Part shown: positions 1 to 8,363 of the stretch, in pieces
Position numbering within the stretch: position 1 is the stretch's first letter
How the letters are laid out: every line of letters begins with the position of its first letter
Source: Dehalococcoidales bacterium
Lineage (GTDB): Bacteria > Chloroflexota > Dehalococcoidia > Dehalococcoidales > UBA2162
DNA length: 27,905 bases
Assembly: GCA_016844285.1 (NCBI GenBank)
Contig: JAENIS010000009.1
Location: 1-27,905, forward strand
Direction of reading: 5' to 3'
Translations under genes and position numbers: made by a program
Notes under the pieces: model-generated
Told to the model about the DNA's origin: nothing
Database searches by the model: none
The model's input: the letters and a program-made list of their open reading frames with translations, nothing else

Positions 1-16
1 CCGCAATCCTCCGCTC

Positions 17-45
17 TTGACAATTCTCTCGAACAATGACATACT
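17..45 (+). promoter_or_regulatory. Predicted sigma70-type promoter of the acyl-CoA synthetase gene
   Basis: A perfect -35 box TTGACA lies at 17-22 and a -10-like CATACT at 40-45, with an ideal 17 bp spacer. Transcription would begin near 52, giving a leader of about 28 nt that contains the GAGG ribosome binding site at 71-74. This is a pattern match only. Confidence 0.5.
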
Positions 46-80
46 TTCTCACACTGCCAGTCTATTGAGCGAGGTAGGTT

Positions 81-1517
81 TTGTCTCTAAAAAACATTCA
101 CCAACTAGATGAGCTTTTTCACCCGAAGTCGGTAGCCGTTGTCGGTGCTTCCGCCAGTGAGCCAGGAACAGGGTGGGTCGCCCGGCAACTTCAGTTCGGT
201 TATAAGGGCACCGTCTACCCGGTCAATCCGCGGGCAACCGAGGTCAACGGGCTGAAGTGCTACCCTACGCTCAGAGACATCCCCGGGCCTGTCGACTACG
301 TTATTTTCAATGTTCCACTCCGACTGGCTCCGCAGATTATGGAGGACTGTGTTGCCAAGAAAGTAAAGGTAGCCCATATCTTTACCGCCGGTTTCAGCGA
401 GACCGGGACCGCCGAGGGGAAGGAACTGGAGGCACGCATCGCCACTATCGCCAAAACGGGCAGGGTGCGTGTTATCGGGCCGAATTGCATGGGGCTTCAC
501 TACCCGGCGGAAGGTCTCACCTTCAACTCGTCCCACGCTAAACAGCCGGGCAACGTGGCCTTTATTTCTCAATCAGGAGCCGGGGCGAATCGCTTTATCT
601 CACTGGCGAACTGCAGGGGAATTTATTTCAGCAAAGCCATTAGCTATGGCAATGCCATCGACCTCAATGCCTCTGATTTCATCGAATACCTGACCAGCGA
701 TGACGAAACCAGGATTATCGCCTGCTATACTGAGGGAGTCCGGGAGGGTCACCGCTTCTTCAATGCAGTAAAGAACTGTATCAAGACCAAGCCGGTAGTC
801 ATGTTGAAGGCCGGACTAACCGAGGGCGGCGCCGGCGCCGCCGCTTCACACACCGCTTCTTTAGCCGGGTCAGTATCAACCTGGAACGCCTTCTTCAAAC
901 AAACCGGGACCATCCAGGTAAACAGCCTCGAGGAGATTGCCGACGTGGTACTTGCCCTGTCACACATGACCTGCCCGGGAGGCCGGAGGGTTGGTATTGT
1001 CGGGCGGGGTGGCGGACTGGGGGTAATGGCCACTGATGCCTGCGAGCGGGCTGGCCTCAAAGTACCTCCTTTCCTGCCCGAAACGAGGCAACGCCTGATG
1101 GACATCATCCCTGAGGTTGGTGCCGGCGTCCGTAATCCGGTGGAGACCGATTCCCGCTTTAGCGGCATTGCCGATTTCTATACCAACGGACTGAAGATAG
1201 TCGCCGCCGACCCGCAGATAGATTTCATTCTCACTCATATTGGCGTGGACGTTTACGGCGGACGCGTTGCCGACCTGCAAGGGGAGATGGCCAAGACCGC
1301 GGAGGTTCTGGCCCGTATCGCACCGACTTTACCCAAGCCGTTAGCTATTGTCCTCTACCCTGGTGAGCATCTCAAAGCGATTGGTGCCGTCCTGGAGACA
1401 CGTGAGCGTCTGGTGAAGGCCGGGATAGCAGTTTACCCTACTATCGATGCCGCCGCCCGGGCGGTGAACCGGCTTATCGACTACCACGAGTTCTTGAAAG
1501 CAATCAACCCCATTTAA
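81..1517 (+). CDS. Acyl-CoA synthetase (NDP-forming) alpha-type subunit
   Basis: 478 residues, TTG start with GAGG six bases upstream. The N-terminal CoA-binding Rossmann domain spans about residues 8-135 (VAVVGAS near residue 18, IGPNCMG near 135). A succinyl-CoA-ligase-like domain follows (about 150-290), then a third ligase domain (about 300-470). The motif ASHTASLAG puts a histidine at residue 257, the position of the phosphorylated histidine in alpha subunits of ADP-forming acetyl-CoA synthetases. The protein ends without the ATP-grasp domain found in single-chain forms, so it should need a separate beta subunit, which is not in this window. Family members interconvert acyl-CoA + ADP + phosphate with free acid + ATP in the cytoplasm. 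The preferred acid cannot be read from the sequence. It may conserve energy from CoA esters made by the nearby catabolic genes, but it is about 7 kb from them. Confidence 0.88.
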   Translation: MSLKNIHQLDELFHPKSVAVVGASASEPGTGWVARQLQFGYKGTVYPVNPRATEVNGLKCYPTLRDIPGPVDYVIFNVPLRLAPQIMEDCVAKKVKVAHIFTAGFSETGTAEGKELEARIATIAKTGRVRVIGPNCMGLHYPAEGLTFNSSHAKQPGNVAFISQSGAGANRFISLANCRGIYFSKAISYGNAIDLNASDFIEYLTSDDETRIIACYTEGVREGHRFFNAVKNCIKTKPVVMLKAGLTEGGAGAAASHTASLAGSVSTWNAFFKQTGTIQVNSLEEIADVVLALSHMTCPGGRRVGIVGRGGGLGVMATDACERAGLKVPPFLPETRQRLMDIIPEVGAGVRNPVETDSRFSGIADFYTNGLKIVAADPQIDFILTHIGVDVYGGRVADLQGEMAKTAEVLARIAPTLPKPLAIVLYPGEHLKAIGAVLETRERLVKAGIAVYPTIDAAARAVNRLIDYHEFLKAINPI

Positions 1518-1522
1518 GATAT

Positions 1523-1864
1523 GGTTTCTTAGACCTCACCCCCTTAATCCCCCTCTCCTATATGAGGAGTCTTGTATCAAATGTCATTCTGAGGAACGAA
1601 GTGACGAAGAATCTGGGTGTGGGGCTAGTGGTAATCTAATAGTCCCCATCACCCCGAGACCCTTCGCTACGCTCAGGGTGACATGGAGGAAATCACTTTT
1701 GATACAAAGCTCCTAAGAGGAGAGGGGGAAATAGAAAAAGAGGGGCTTCGCCCCTCTTAAGTAAGCTAACACCCTTTTATGGATTACCAAAGTGGTCTCA
1801 AAGTGGTCTTTATGAAGGCTTCTCCCTTTGAGAAAGGGAGAATGAGAGGGATTTATTCTCAACC
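1523..1864. repeat. Family A inverted-repeat element (copy 1), interrupted by a nested element
   Basis: This fills the 375 bp gap between the first two genes. The left part (GACCTCACCCCCTTAATCCC from 1530) matches copies at 23217-23486 and 24565-24774. The 1738-1758 hairpin (AAGAGGGGC, TTC, GCCCCTCTT) recurs exactly as the inverted version at 24692-24712. In the copy near 24722-24747 the two arms of the CCCCCTCTCC hairpin are adjacent. Here the arms (about 1549-1558 and 1717-1727) are separated by roughly 150 bp of foreign sequence. A further stem (TCTCCCTTT/AAAGGGAGA) lies at about 1821-1842. There is no coding capacity. It looks like a non-autonomous mobile or REP-like element. The outer ends are approximate. 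Confidence 0.6.
1565..1714. mobile_element. Small MITE-like element nested inside repeat copy 1
   Basis: The ends are 17 bp imperfect terminal inverted repeats: AGGAGTCTTGTATCAAA at 1565-1581 and TTTGATACAAAGCTCCT at 1698-1714, with two mismatches. Inside, TGTCATTCTGAGGAACGAAG (from 1582) and the complement of CTACGCTCAGGGTGACA (ending 1684) form a second inverted pair. The element is about 150 bp with no open frame of note. It splits a hairpin that is intact in the related copy near 24722-24747, so it arrived after the host repeat. A clear target-site duplication was not found. Confidence 0.55.
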
Positions 1865-1892
1865 CATATTCGGAAAGTCGCAGGTCAGCTAA

Positions 1893-2525
1893 ATGACCGA
1901 AATTATCCTCGCCCGACACGGGGAAACTGAGTGGAACGTCGAGGAAATATTCCGGGGTAGGATTGACGTTGCCCTGAATGAAACCGGAGTCAAGCAAGCT
2001 CAGCTTCTCGCCCAATATCTCGCCACACTCAAGGTAGAGACAATCTACTCCAGCCCGCTGAAACGAGCTTTGCAGACCGCACAAGCCGTTGCCCGCCACC
2101 ACCGGCTTGAGGTAAAAATTACCCCCGCTCTCATCGATTTCAACTTCGGGCAGTGGCAGGGTCTATCTGTCCCGGAAGTAAAGCGTCAGTACCCGGAGCT
2201 TTTTGCGGAGTGGGCTAACCATCCTGACCTGGTGAGCATACCGGATGGTGAGAGCCTGAGTTATGTCAAGGAGAGGGCGCTAGCACTGGTGAATGAAGTG
2301 GTCACCAAATATACGCACACCGTTGTCCTGGTATCTCACCGGGTGGTCAACAAGGTCTTAACCTGTGCCATGCTGGGGCTGGATAACTCCCATTTCTGGA
2401 ACATCAAGCAGGATACCTGTGCGATAACCACCTTCAGCTACGAAAACGGACGCTTCATCCTCACCAGGCATAACGACACCTCTTTTCTGAGACCCCTGGA
2501 AAAAGCCCCGCTAAGAGATTTTTAA
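1893..2525 (+). CDS. Histidine phosphatase family protein (phosphoglycerate mutase-like)
   Basis: 210 residues. The signature LARHGETEWN places the phospho-accepting histidine at residue 9. The second conserved histidine is H149 in VLVSHRVVNK. IYSSPLKRALQTA (near 52-64) is the usual substrate-loop arginine motif. The segment before FGQWQG has Asp where many members have the catalytic Glu. The length is normal for cofactor-independent-style phosphatases such as CobC/GpmB relatives. The family removes phosphate from sugars, nucleotides, cobalamin intermediates or proteins, and the substrate cannot be assigned here. The ATG has only a weak AGGT at 1882-1885 upstream. The gene converges on the response regulator at 2555 with 29 bp between stops. 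No cobalamin genes are nearby to support a CobC role. Confidence 0.88.
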   Translation: MTEIILARHGETEWNVEEIFRGRIDVALNETGVKQAQLLAQYLATLKVETIYSSPLKRALQTAQAVARHHRLEVKITPALIDFNFGQWQGLSVPEVKRQYPELFAEWANHPDLVSIPDGESLSYVKERALALVNEVVTKYTHTVVLVSHRVVNKVLTCAMLGLDNSHFWNIKQDTCAITTFSYENGRFILTRHNDTSFLRPLEKAPLRDF

Positions 2526-2554
2526 GCTAACCGGTTTGTTCCCACCATTTGATA

Positions 2555-2920
2555 CTACTCAAAGTATTTTGCCACTGTTTTCAAGAATTCCTTAATGTCA
2601 ATCGGTTTTGAGATATACGTGTTACAACCTGCCTCAAGTATTAGCTCTTTATCTCCTTTCATCGCTAAAGATGTCAGCGCGATGATAGGAACATTTCCTG
2701 TAGTCGCGTCTCCTCTGATGGCTTTGGTAGCCTCAAGGCCATTCATTACTGGCATCATGATATCCATGAGAATCATATCTGGTTTCATTACCCTGCATAA
2801 TTCAACCGCTTGTTTACCGTCAGTCGCCTCAACGACCCTATAGCCCTTTATCCTAAGCAAGTCACCAATTAGCTTGGCATTCTTGGGTTCATCCTCAGCT
2901 ATCAATATCAGTTTGTCCAT
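2555..2920 (-). CDS. Single-domain response regulator (CheY-like), second in the operon
   Basis: 121 residues from the ATG at 2920. An ATG at 2929 is also in frame, but its AGAGG would be only one base away, whereas the spacing to 2920 is ten. The receiver fold is complete: acidic pair E9/D10, phospho-acceptor D53 in LMDIMMP, T83 in the switch position and K105 in the SKP motif. There is no output domain, so it probably acts by protein contact or in a phosphorelay. It follows the other receiver gene by 30 bp and, through it, the sensor kinase, and is probably co-transcribed. With the 2920 start the key residues have the same numbers as in its neighbour, which supports a duplication origin and this start. 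Confidence 0.88.
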   Translation of the reverse strand: MDKLILIAEDEPKNAKLIGDLLRIKGYRVVEATDGKQAVELCRVMKPDMILMDIMMPVMNGLEATKAIRGDATTGNVPIIALTSLAMKGDKELILEAGCNTYISKPIDIKEFLKTVAKYFE

Positions 2921-2950
2921 CTTTCTCATACCTCTGGATAACAGTCAGAT

Positions 2951-3322
2951 TTAAGATGTCGGCAGGAACTGGCTGAGCACTTTTTGTAATGCCGGTAAAC
3001 TAATTGGTTTGGTGATATACCCAACCCCTCCCACCATGTTACCGAGGCGCTTGTTTAGTGCATAATCCACCGCAGTAAGAAAGACGATAGGAATATTCCT
3101 GGTTTCCTGGTCGCTCTTAATCACCGTGCAGGCAGTATATCCATCCATTCGTGGCATCATAATATCCATCAGGATAAGATCTGGTTTGTTATCTTTTGCC
3201 AATCTAACACCTTGCTCACCATCGGTTGCTTCAATAGTTTCGTATCCGGATACCTGGAGTATGTCTATGACCAGTTTCATGCTTGAGGGGTCATCCTCAA
3301 CGACCAGTATGACTTTGGGCAT
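2951..3322 (-). CDS. Single-domain response regulator (CheY-like), first in the operon
   Basis: 123 residues. The open frame extends upstream to 3397, but the true start is almost certainly the ATG at 3322. It has a strong GGAGGGA at 3327-3333, and the longer version would overlap the kinase and add a non-homologous leader. Receiver residues are E9/D10/D11, phospho-acceptor D53 in LMDIMMP, T83 and K105 in ITKP. No DNA-binding or enzymatic output domain is present. The gene begins 26 bp after the histidine kinase stop (3349). The kinase very likely phosphorylates one or both of the two receivers. The downstream target is unknown. Confidence 0.9.
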   Translation of the reverse strand: MPKVILVVEDDPSSMKLVIDILQVSGYETIEATDGEQGVRLAKDNKPDLILMDIMMPRMDGYTACTVIKSDQETRNIPIVFLTAVDYALNKRLGNMVGGVGYITKPISLPALQKVLSQFLPTS

Positions 3323-3348
3323 GTTTATCCCTCCTCGTTCAAATTTCT

Positions 3349-5883
3349 CTATATATGCTGAGAAGACTCTTGGATGGGCAAAGTAAATGTGAAACAACTG
3401 CCTTTACCGGGCCCGTCGCTCTTGACTGATATGCTCCCACCGTGCATTTCCAGGATGCGCTTCGTAATAACCAGGCCCAAGCCTGTTCCGGGGGATTTGT
3501 TTACCAGGCTATTGCCAAGCTGGGAAAATTTTTGAAATAGCTTATCCATATCCGTGGCAGCAATACCTACACCGGTATCTGAAACACTGACAACGAGCTC
3601 GTTGTCATGCCGTCTTCCCTCAACCGTAATAGCACCACCATCGGGTGTAAACTTGACCGCATTGGAAAGAAGGTTGAACATAACCTGCTTTAGTCGTCGC
3701 TCATCAGCCACGATTCCCAGTTCGTCCAGGTCTTTGGTGATAAACATGTGAAGGCTGATGGCATGGGTGAAGGCTCTTTCCTTGACCATGATTAAGCTAT
3801 TTTGTAACAGGTCTCTTAAGTTAATCTCAGATGGTTCAAGTTCCCCTTTGCCTGATTCTATCTTGGCAAGGTCCAATATGTCGTTAATCAGCGACAGCAG
3901 ATGCTGGCTGCTGGTGAGAACATCCCCAACATATTCCATCTGCTTCTCGTTGAGTGTGCCAAAGTACTGTTCCTGCAGAACCTGCGAAAACCCCATTATC
4001 GCGTTCATTGGTGTTCGCAGTTCGTGGGACATATTAGCCAAGAAGTCTGACTTTGCACGGTCGGCCATTTCAGCGGTTTCCTTGGCCGATTCCAGTTCTC
4101 TTGTCCTGTCTCTGACTTTTGCCTCCAAATCCTGGTTAAGAACATTAAGCTCTCTGTTTAGATTCCTTATCTCATCTTCTGCCCGCTTGCGCTCGGTAGT
4201 ATCTATCCCCAGACCAACAAGGTATGGCTTCCCATCAATATGTATCAGCGCCCCCGTTAAGAAATAGGGTATCATATCACCACTTTTCGTTAGAAAGCGT
4301 CCCTCAGCGGTCGAAACACCTTTCACGAAGACCTCCTGAATACGCTCAGCGACAGCCTGCTTATCCTCCGGGACGAAGAAATCAATCGCGTTCATTTCGG
4401 CAATCTCTTTTGGTGAATAGCCAGCAATATTTACTAAGTTGTCGTTCCATCGCAACATTCTCCCGGTGCTATCAAAGCAATAAAAGAGGCCAGGTAAACT
4501 ATTAATTACTGTATCAATAAACCCCTTCTCCTCTAAGAGTTTTTCCTGCACATGCTTACGCTCGGTAATATCTATGCCCACACCGCTACAATACCGCTTT
4601 CCGCTAATCGGTGTGATTGCCCCCGTGATGAAATGGGGTATTATGTCACCACTTTTCGTTAGCATGCGCCCCTCAGCAGAAGAAGCACCCTTAACGAAGA
4701 CCTCTTGAATAGCCTCAGCGATAGTCTTCTTATCCTCCGGGACGAAGAAATCAAGCGCGTTTATTTCAGACATCTCCTTTGGTGTATAGCCAAAAGTTTT
4801 CTCCACGTAATTATTCCATCGTAAAAATCTCCCGGTGCTGTCAATACAATAGAACAGTCCAGGTAAGCTATTGATGACTGTGTCGGTAAAACTCTTCTCC
4901 TCTAGAAGCTTATCCTCAATCAGTTTGTGCTCGGCGGTGTAACCCTTAAGACGATTAGCCATATTGTTGAACGTGTTGGCAAGCTCTTGTAGCTCATCCC
5001 CTGAATTCATCTTGACCTGGTAATCCAGGTTACCGTTACCGATGGCTTCGGAACCTCTGACAAGTACCTTTATCGGCTTGGTAATGATTCTTGAAAGTAT
5101 GAAGACGGCAAAACAAATTATCAGCAGAATGCCTGCGGAAGAGAGAATGAGCAGGCTTCTGGCGTCAGCGATGTCTTTGTGAATGGAGTCGGTAATCAGT
5201 GCCACCGCCGTGCTGATGTCTCTATTCATCTCGATGACCGGCCTGGAAAACTCGTCGATATAGGTAGTTGCGGCAATCATGTAGTTTGTTTCCTGGACCG
5301 GGGCCATAACCATGAACTTCTGGCGGATTTTGCCATCGATGTCCTGCCAGTCATAATAGCCGCTGGTCATCAGACCGTTGAGGCTGCTCCCGTATATTGA
5401 CCACATCGCCGGCAATTTCTCCGCCCAGCCGTGCAAGTCATAGTTGATTAGCTCGGCATTGGGATGTATTCTCATTATTCCAGAAGGCTTCTCATAGAGG
5501 GCAGTGTAGCCCGTTTCACCAACCGCTTGTACGGCAATTCGGACGAGTTCGGAGTCTTTATTAAGGTCATCCGGGTTCTTGGCGGGATGGCTCGCCAGAT
5601 ATATCTTGACCTGGTTAGCCACATCAATCGCTTTCTGCTTGATGGTGGCCTCGCCTAACTTCTCCAGTGCCTTGGTGCTAGCGCCGGCGGCGCTGGCACC
5701 AAGGGCGGCATTGCTGGCCGCGGTACGCCTCTCTATCTCGTTCATCTTAAGCAGAGATATTGAGCTAGTGATGGCGAAGAAAATGACCATCAATGGTAGG
5801 AGGGTAATTAACAGTTTGTTGGTAATCCCGAATTTGATGTGGTGCGTCTCACCGGCTACACCCGGAGCTAGTTTCGTACTCAT
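3349..5883 (-). CDS. Membrane sensor histidine kinase with HAMP and two PAS domains
   Basis: 844 residues, ATG start with GGAGGGGG just upstream. The order is: transmembrane helix about 20-45; extracytoplasmic sensing region about 46-240 (Cache-like, inferred from layout and length); second helix about 242-265; HAMP about 264-318; PAS1 about 330-445; PAS2 about 455-570; coiled coil about 570-610; HisKA with phospho-acceptor H620 in SHELRTPMNA; HATPase with N-box NLLSNAVKF near 735, G1 DTGVGIA near 773 and G2 GTGLGL near 800. All catalytic motifs are intact. The two PAS units are a tandem duplication with a 369 bp period (4191-4536 and 4560-4905) and still share long identical stretches. It heads an operon with two receivers. 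The ligand is unknown. Confidence 0.93.
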   Translation of the reverse strand: MSTKLAPGVAGETHHIKFGITNKLLITLLPLMVIFFAITSSISLLKMNEIERRTAASNAALGASAAGASTKALEKLGEATIKQKAIDVANQVKIYLASHPAKNPDDLNKDSELVRIAVQAVGETGYTALYEKPSGIMRIHPNAELINYDLHGWAEKLPAMWSIYGSSLNGLMTSGYYDWQDIDGKIRQKFMVMAPVQETNYMIAATTYIDEFSRPVIEMNRDISTAVALITDSIHKDIADARSLLILSSAGILLIICFAVFILSRIITKPIKVLVRGSEAIGNGNLDYQVKMNSGDELQELANTFNNMANRLKGYTAEHKLIEDKLLEEKSFTDTVINSLPGLFYCIDSTGRFLRWNNYVEKTFGYTPKEMSEINALDFFVPEDKKTIAEAIQEVFVKGASSAEGRMLTKSGDIIPHFITGAITPISGKRYCSGVGIDITERKHVQEKLLEEKGFIDTVINSLPGLFYCFDSTGRMLRWNDNLVNIAGYSPKEIAEMNAIDFFVPEDKQAVAERIQEVFVKGVSTAEGRFLTKSGDMIPYFLTGALIHIDGKPYLVGLGIDTTERKRAEDEIRNLNRELNVLNQDLEAKVRDRTRELESAKETAEMADRAKSDFLANMSHELRTPMNAIMGFSQVLQEQYFGTLNEKQMEYVGDVLTSSQHLLSLINDILDLAKIESGKGELEPSEINLRDLLQNSLIMVKERAFTHAISLHMFITKDLDELGIVADERRLKQVMFNLLSNAVKFTPDGGAITVEGRRHDNELVVSVSDTGVGIAATDMDKLFQKFSQLGNSLVNKSPGTGLGLVITKRILEMHGGSISVKSDGPGKGSCFTFTLPIQESSQHI

Positions 5884-6374
5884 TTCCCCCTCCTTCCAGG
5901 GTTCTGGAGCTTCGTGAGGTTTAACTCAGCAGTGGGTCAGATTTAACGTATTTACCTGGCAGCATCCCATCACTGGTGGAGAATTGGTCTAGCCATATCC
6001 TACCCTTGTGTGCCATCCAAGTCAATCCCTTTAAGCAAGCTGCACTTCTCGTATCCTTCCTGAAGGAAGGGACAGGTTGATTATCTCCTGCTCAAGCGCC
6101 TTTAATGCCTCCTCTCTCCAGGCAATATCCGTACGAATCTACTGACAAACACTTCGCAAGACAGGTTTCCTCGGTGGGAATTGCTCGGCCAGCTTACGTG
6201 CCATGACGGTTGACATCATGGACTCACAAGAGTAGACTGTGGGTTATCGGTTAATGTATTGAGGCAGACGCAGTTCACCAGGGATGATACACATGTAAAA
6301 AAGGAGGTGGGAGCAAAGGCTTTTGTTTGGCTAAAACGGTGATATTCGTAATGATGACAGGCAGGAGAAGGAAG
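5884..6374. other. Intergenic region with possible decayed coding sequence
   Basis: This 491 bp gap separates the divergent kinase and substrate-binding protein genes. On the minus strand, 6219-6031 reads as a 62-codon frame starting MMSTVMARKLAEQF and ending IREVQLA, broken by one in-frame TAG at codon 27 (6141-6139). The residue composition on both sides of the TAG looks protein-like, so this may be the remains of a small gene. I do not recognise a family. A strong Shine-Dalgarno-like AAGGAGGTGGGAG at about 6301-6312 has no start codon at a suitable distance. Apart from the kinase promoter candidate, I see nothing else definite. Confidence 0.3.
5997..6025 (-). promoter_or_regulatory. Predicted promoter of the histidine kinase operon
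   Basis: Reading the minus strand, TTGACT (6025-6020) and TAGGAT (6002-5997) are separated by exactly 17 bp. Transcription would start near 5990, about 107 nt before the kinase ATG. Pattern match only. Confidence 0.4.
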
Positions 6375-8063
6375 ATGCTAGTTTCACAGCGAATAAAGAT
6401 AATCGTAACACTTGGCTTGGTAATGCTGATGGTTCTCTCTGGTTGTGCCCAGGCGGCACCAACACCAGCTCCAGTACCAACACCCAACCCGGCACCGGCA
6501 CCTACGCCGACACCAGCACCAGCCCCAAAACCCATTCCGGCACCGACGCCAACCGGACCCTACGGGGAATTAAGGATAGCACTATCTACCCTTCATGAGG
6601 AGACGTCTGACCCGGTAAAAGCCACCGCCGGGAACAACATGAATCTACTATCACCCATGTTCGATTATCTCATCCAGAAGGGCATGGATGGTAAGCCCGC
6701 CCCGGACATTCTAGATAAATGGGGGATGGATACCGATGGTTTATCATGGACTCTATACGTCCGCAAAGGGATTAAGTTCCAAAACGGTGATGACCTAACC
6801 GCAAAAGACGTGAAGTATTCACTGGAGCAATTCGCTCTTAGGAAGGATGCTCAGTACGTCTATGTCAAGAACGCCCTTGACCGTGTCGAGCTAGTCGATG
6901 ACTATACCGTGCGGGCTTATACCAAAGGTCTGCAGGTTTTCTTTGATGAGGTTATCAGCATATTCAATACAACTAACCTTTTGGTGCTGCCGAAGGATTA
7001 CATCGAGCGCTACGGTCTGGAATACTTCGAGCGCCGGCCGATAGGTAGTGGCTCCTTCAAGTTTGCCCGCCATGTCCCCGGCGATATGAGGGAGTACGAG
7101 GCGGTGGACAAGCACTGGCGACAGGTGCCTGCTTTCAAGAAGCTAATCCTGATGCTCATGCCGGAGGAGACTACCCGGGTGGCATCGGTCAAGACAGGGG
7201 CAGTAGACCTTACTGACCTCGGTCTGGAAGCAGCCGTTGATATGGAGCGGGCTGGCTTCAGGCTAGCCAAAGGGGGGGACTTCGGCCCCAACGTTTGTTT
7301 GCATGGCGCCTATCAGACGGGCGCCGGCCCGATTGGCGATCTCAAGGTACGGCAAGCCCTTTCGCTGGCTCTCAACCGGGACGAAATCAGTAAGACCCTG
7401 TTCTACGACAAAGGCGGCCCGGCGACAATGGCCGCTATTGGCGAGCTGGCTGATGTCGATGTCCCCTTCTGGAAAGAGTATAACGCCAAGCTCTGGCGCT
7501 ACGACCTTGATGAGGCGAAACGGCTGCTTAAGGAGGCCGGCTATCCGAATGGGTTCAACATCCAGCTCTGGAGTTGTGCTATCCGAGGGGCTCCTTATTT
7601 ACCCAAGCTCGCTGAAGTGGTACAGGCCTACTGGCAAAAAATAGGGGTCAAAGCGGAGATAGTTAACACAGATGTCGGTGTCTATAATACCTTCCGTAAC
7701 ACCACCAAGTCGCCCAGACTAATCGGAGCAGCGTCCATGGGCCGCTTGACTGGCTGGAGTGAGGGCACAACGAATACCGGATACAATCTCGCTCAGCGCT
7801 TCCGCAGTACGGATGCCTTCGGTCTCCTTGGTCCGAATACTGAAATTGACAAGCTGCTCGATGCTACCCAGAGCGAGCCAGATGCCAAGAAGAGACGGGA
7901 AATAGTTGAGAAAGTCGCCAAGATTGCCGCTGATTCCTATACCTATATCCCGATTGCCAGCGCCCCGGCGATGTGGATTATTGGACCCCAGGTTGATATT
8001 AACTTTCCCAAGGGCGCTGCCTCGTTGAGCGGTTATGCCGACATTGCCAAGCACCGGAAATGA
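6375..8063 (+). CDS. ABC transporter substrate-binding lipoprotein, family 5 (peptide/nickel type)
   Basis: 562 residues from the ATG at 6375, which has AGGAG at 6363-6367. An in-frame TTG at 6327 would place 16 charged residues before the signal peptide and lacks a good ribosome site. A basic n-region and a hydrophobic stretch lead to the lipobox LSGC (Cys24), so the mature protein is predicted to be lipid-anchored outside the membrane. Residues about 25-55 are a Pro/Ala/Thr-rich flexible linker. The rest is an SBP_bac_5 fold, with the family signature around VRQALSLALNRDEI. Members bind oligopeptides, nickel, glycosides or other organic solutes and pass them to a permease, but no permease or ATPase is present here. 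The genes downstream suggest an organic acid or amino-acid-derived ligand; this is inference. Confidence 0.9.
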   Translation: MLVSQRIKIIVTLGLVMLMVLSGCAQAAPTPAPVPTPNPAPAPTPTPAPAPKPIPAPTPTGPYGELRIALSTLHEETSDPVKATAGNNMNLLSPMFDYLIQKGMDGKPAPDILDKWGMDTDGLSWTLYVRKGIKFQNGDDLTAKDVKYSLEQFALRKDAQYVYVKNALDRVELVDDYTVRAYTKGLQVFFDEVISIFNTTNLLVLPKDYIERYGLEYFERRPIGSGSFKFARHVPGDMREYEAVDKHWRQVPAFKKLILMLMPEETTRVASVKTGAVDLTDLGLEAAVDMERAGFRLAKGGDFGPNVCLHGAYQTGAGPIGDLKVRQALSLALNRDEISKTLFYDKGGPATMAAIGELADVDVPFWKEYNAKLWRYDLDEAKRLLKEAGYPNGFNIQLWSCAIRGAPYLPKLAEVVQAYWQKIGVKAEIVNTDVGVYNTFRNTTKSPRLIGAASMGRLTGWSEGTTNTGYNLAQRFRSTDAFGLLGPNTEIDKLLDATQSEPDAKKRREIVEKVAKIAADSYTYIPIASAPAMWIIGPQVDINFPKGAASLSGYADIAKHRK

Positions 8064-8204
8064 TAGAGGAAAAGTAACGTTTTAGGCAGGCAAGGAGACG
8101 AAATTCAGAGTTCCTCGCTGGCCGTCACCTTTTCGAAGGCTAGAATTGTGATGTAAATTGCGTTAACCCTTTAACCAATGTATAAGGAGGAAGATAAGTC
8201 ACCT

Positions 8205-8358
8205 AGAAGCAGACGGAATCGCTTACCACGGTTGCCGTTGGAGATATTAGCCCCAATCGTGATGACCCGCTTTCCATCTTCCGTCATTATGGTGATGTCT
8301 TTCGTAATGCGGACATCGTGTTCGGGCAGATGGCAGCGCCGTCATCCGATAGGGGAGC
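8205..8358 (+). pseudogene. N-terminal remnant of a CapA-like (poly-gamma-glutamate synthesis type) gene
   Basis: The frame beginning at 8207 reads VAVGDISPNRDDPLSIF and then FRNADIVFGQMAAPSSDRG. This resembles the opening of CapA-family metallophosphatase-like proteins (GD motif, then a conserved 'aDlvfgNlE' strand). A ribosome site (AAGGAGGA, 8184-8191) stands upstream, but no start codon follows in this frame and stops occur at 8195 and 8204. The similarity ends near 8358, where a different protein remnant begins in another frame. The family assignment is from motif memory only. Confidence 0.45.
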
Positions 8359-8363
8359 TTTTT

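Noticed and set aside
3323..3397. Longer start for the first response regulator
   Set aside because: It would overlap the kinase gene and add non-receiver residues; the ATG at 3322 has a strong ribosome site and the canonical receiver beginning.
5921..6016. 31-codon minus-strand frame MAHKGRIW... just before the kinase
   Set aside because: It has no ribosome site, overlaps the predicted kinase promoter, has no recognisable family, and is of a length expected by chance.
6275..6535. Gly/Ala/Val-repeat open frame on the minus strand
   Set aside because: It is the complement of the Pro/Ala/Thr linker of the substrate-binding lipoprotein; low-complexity codons read backwards give Gly/Val/Ala.
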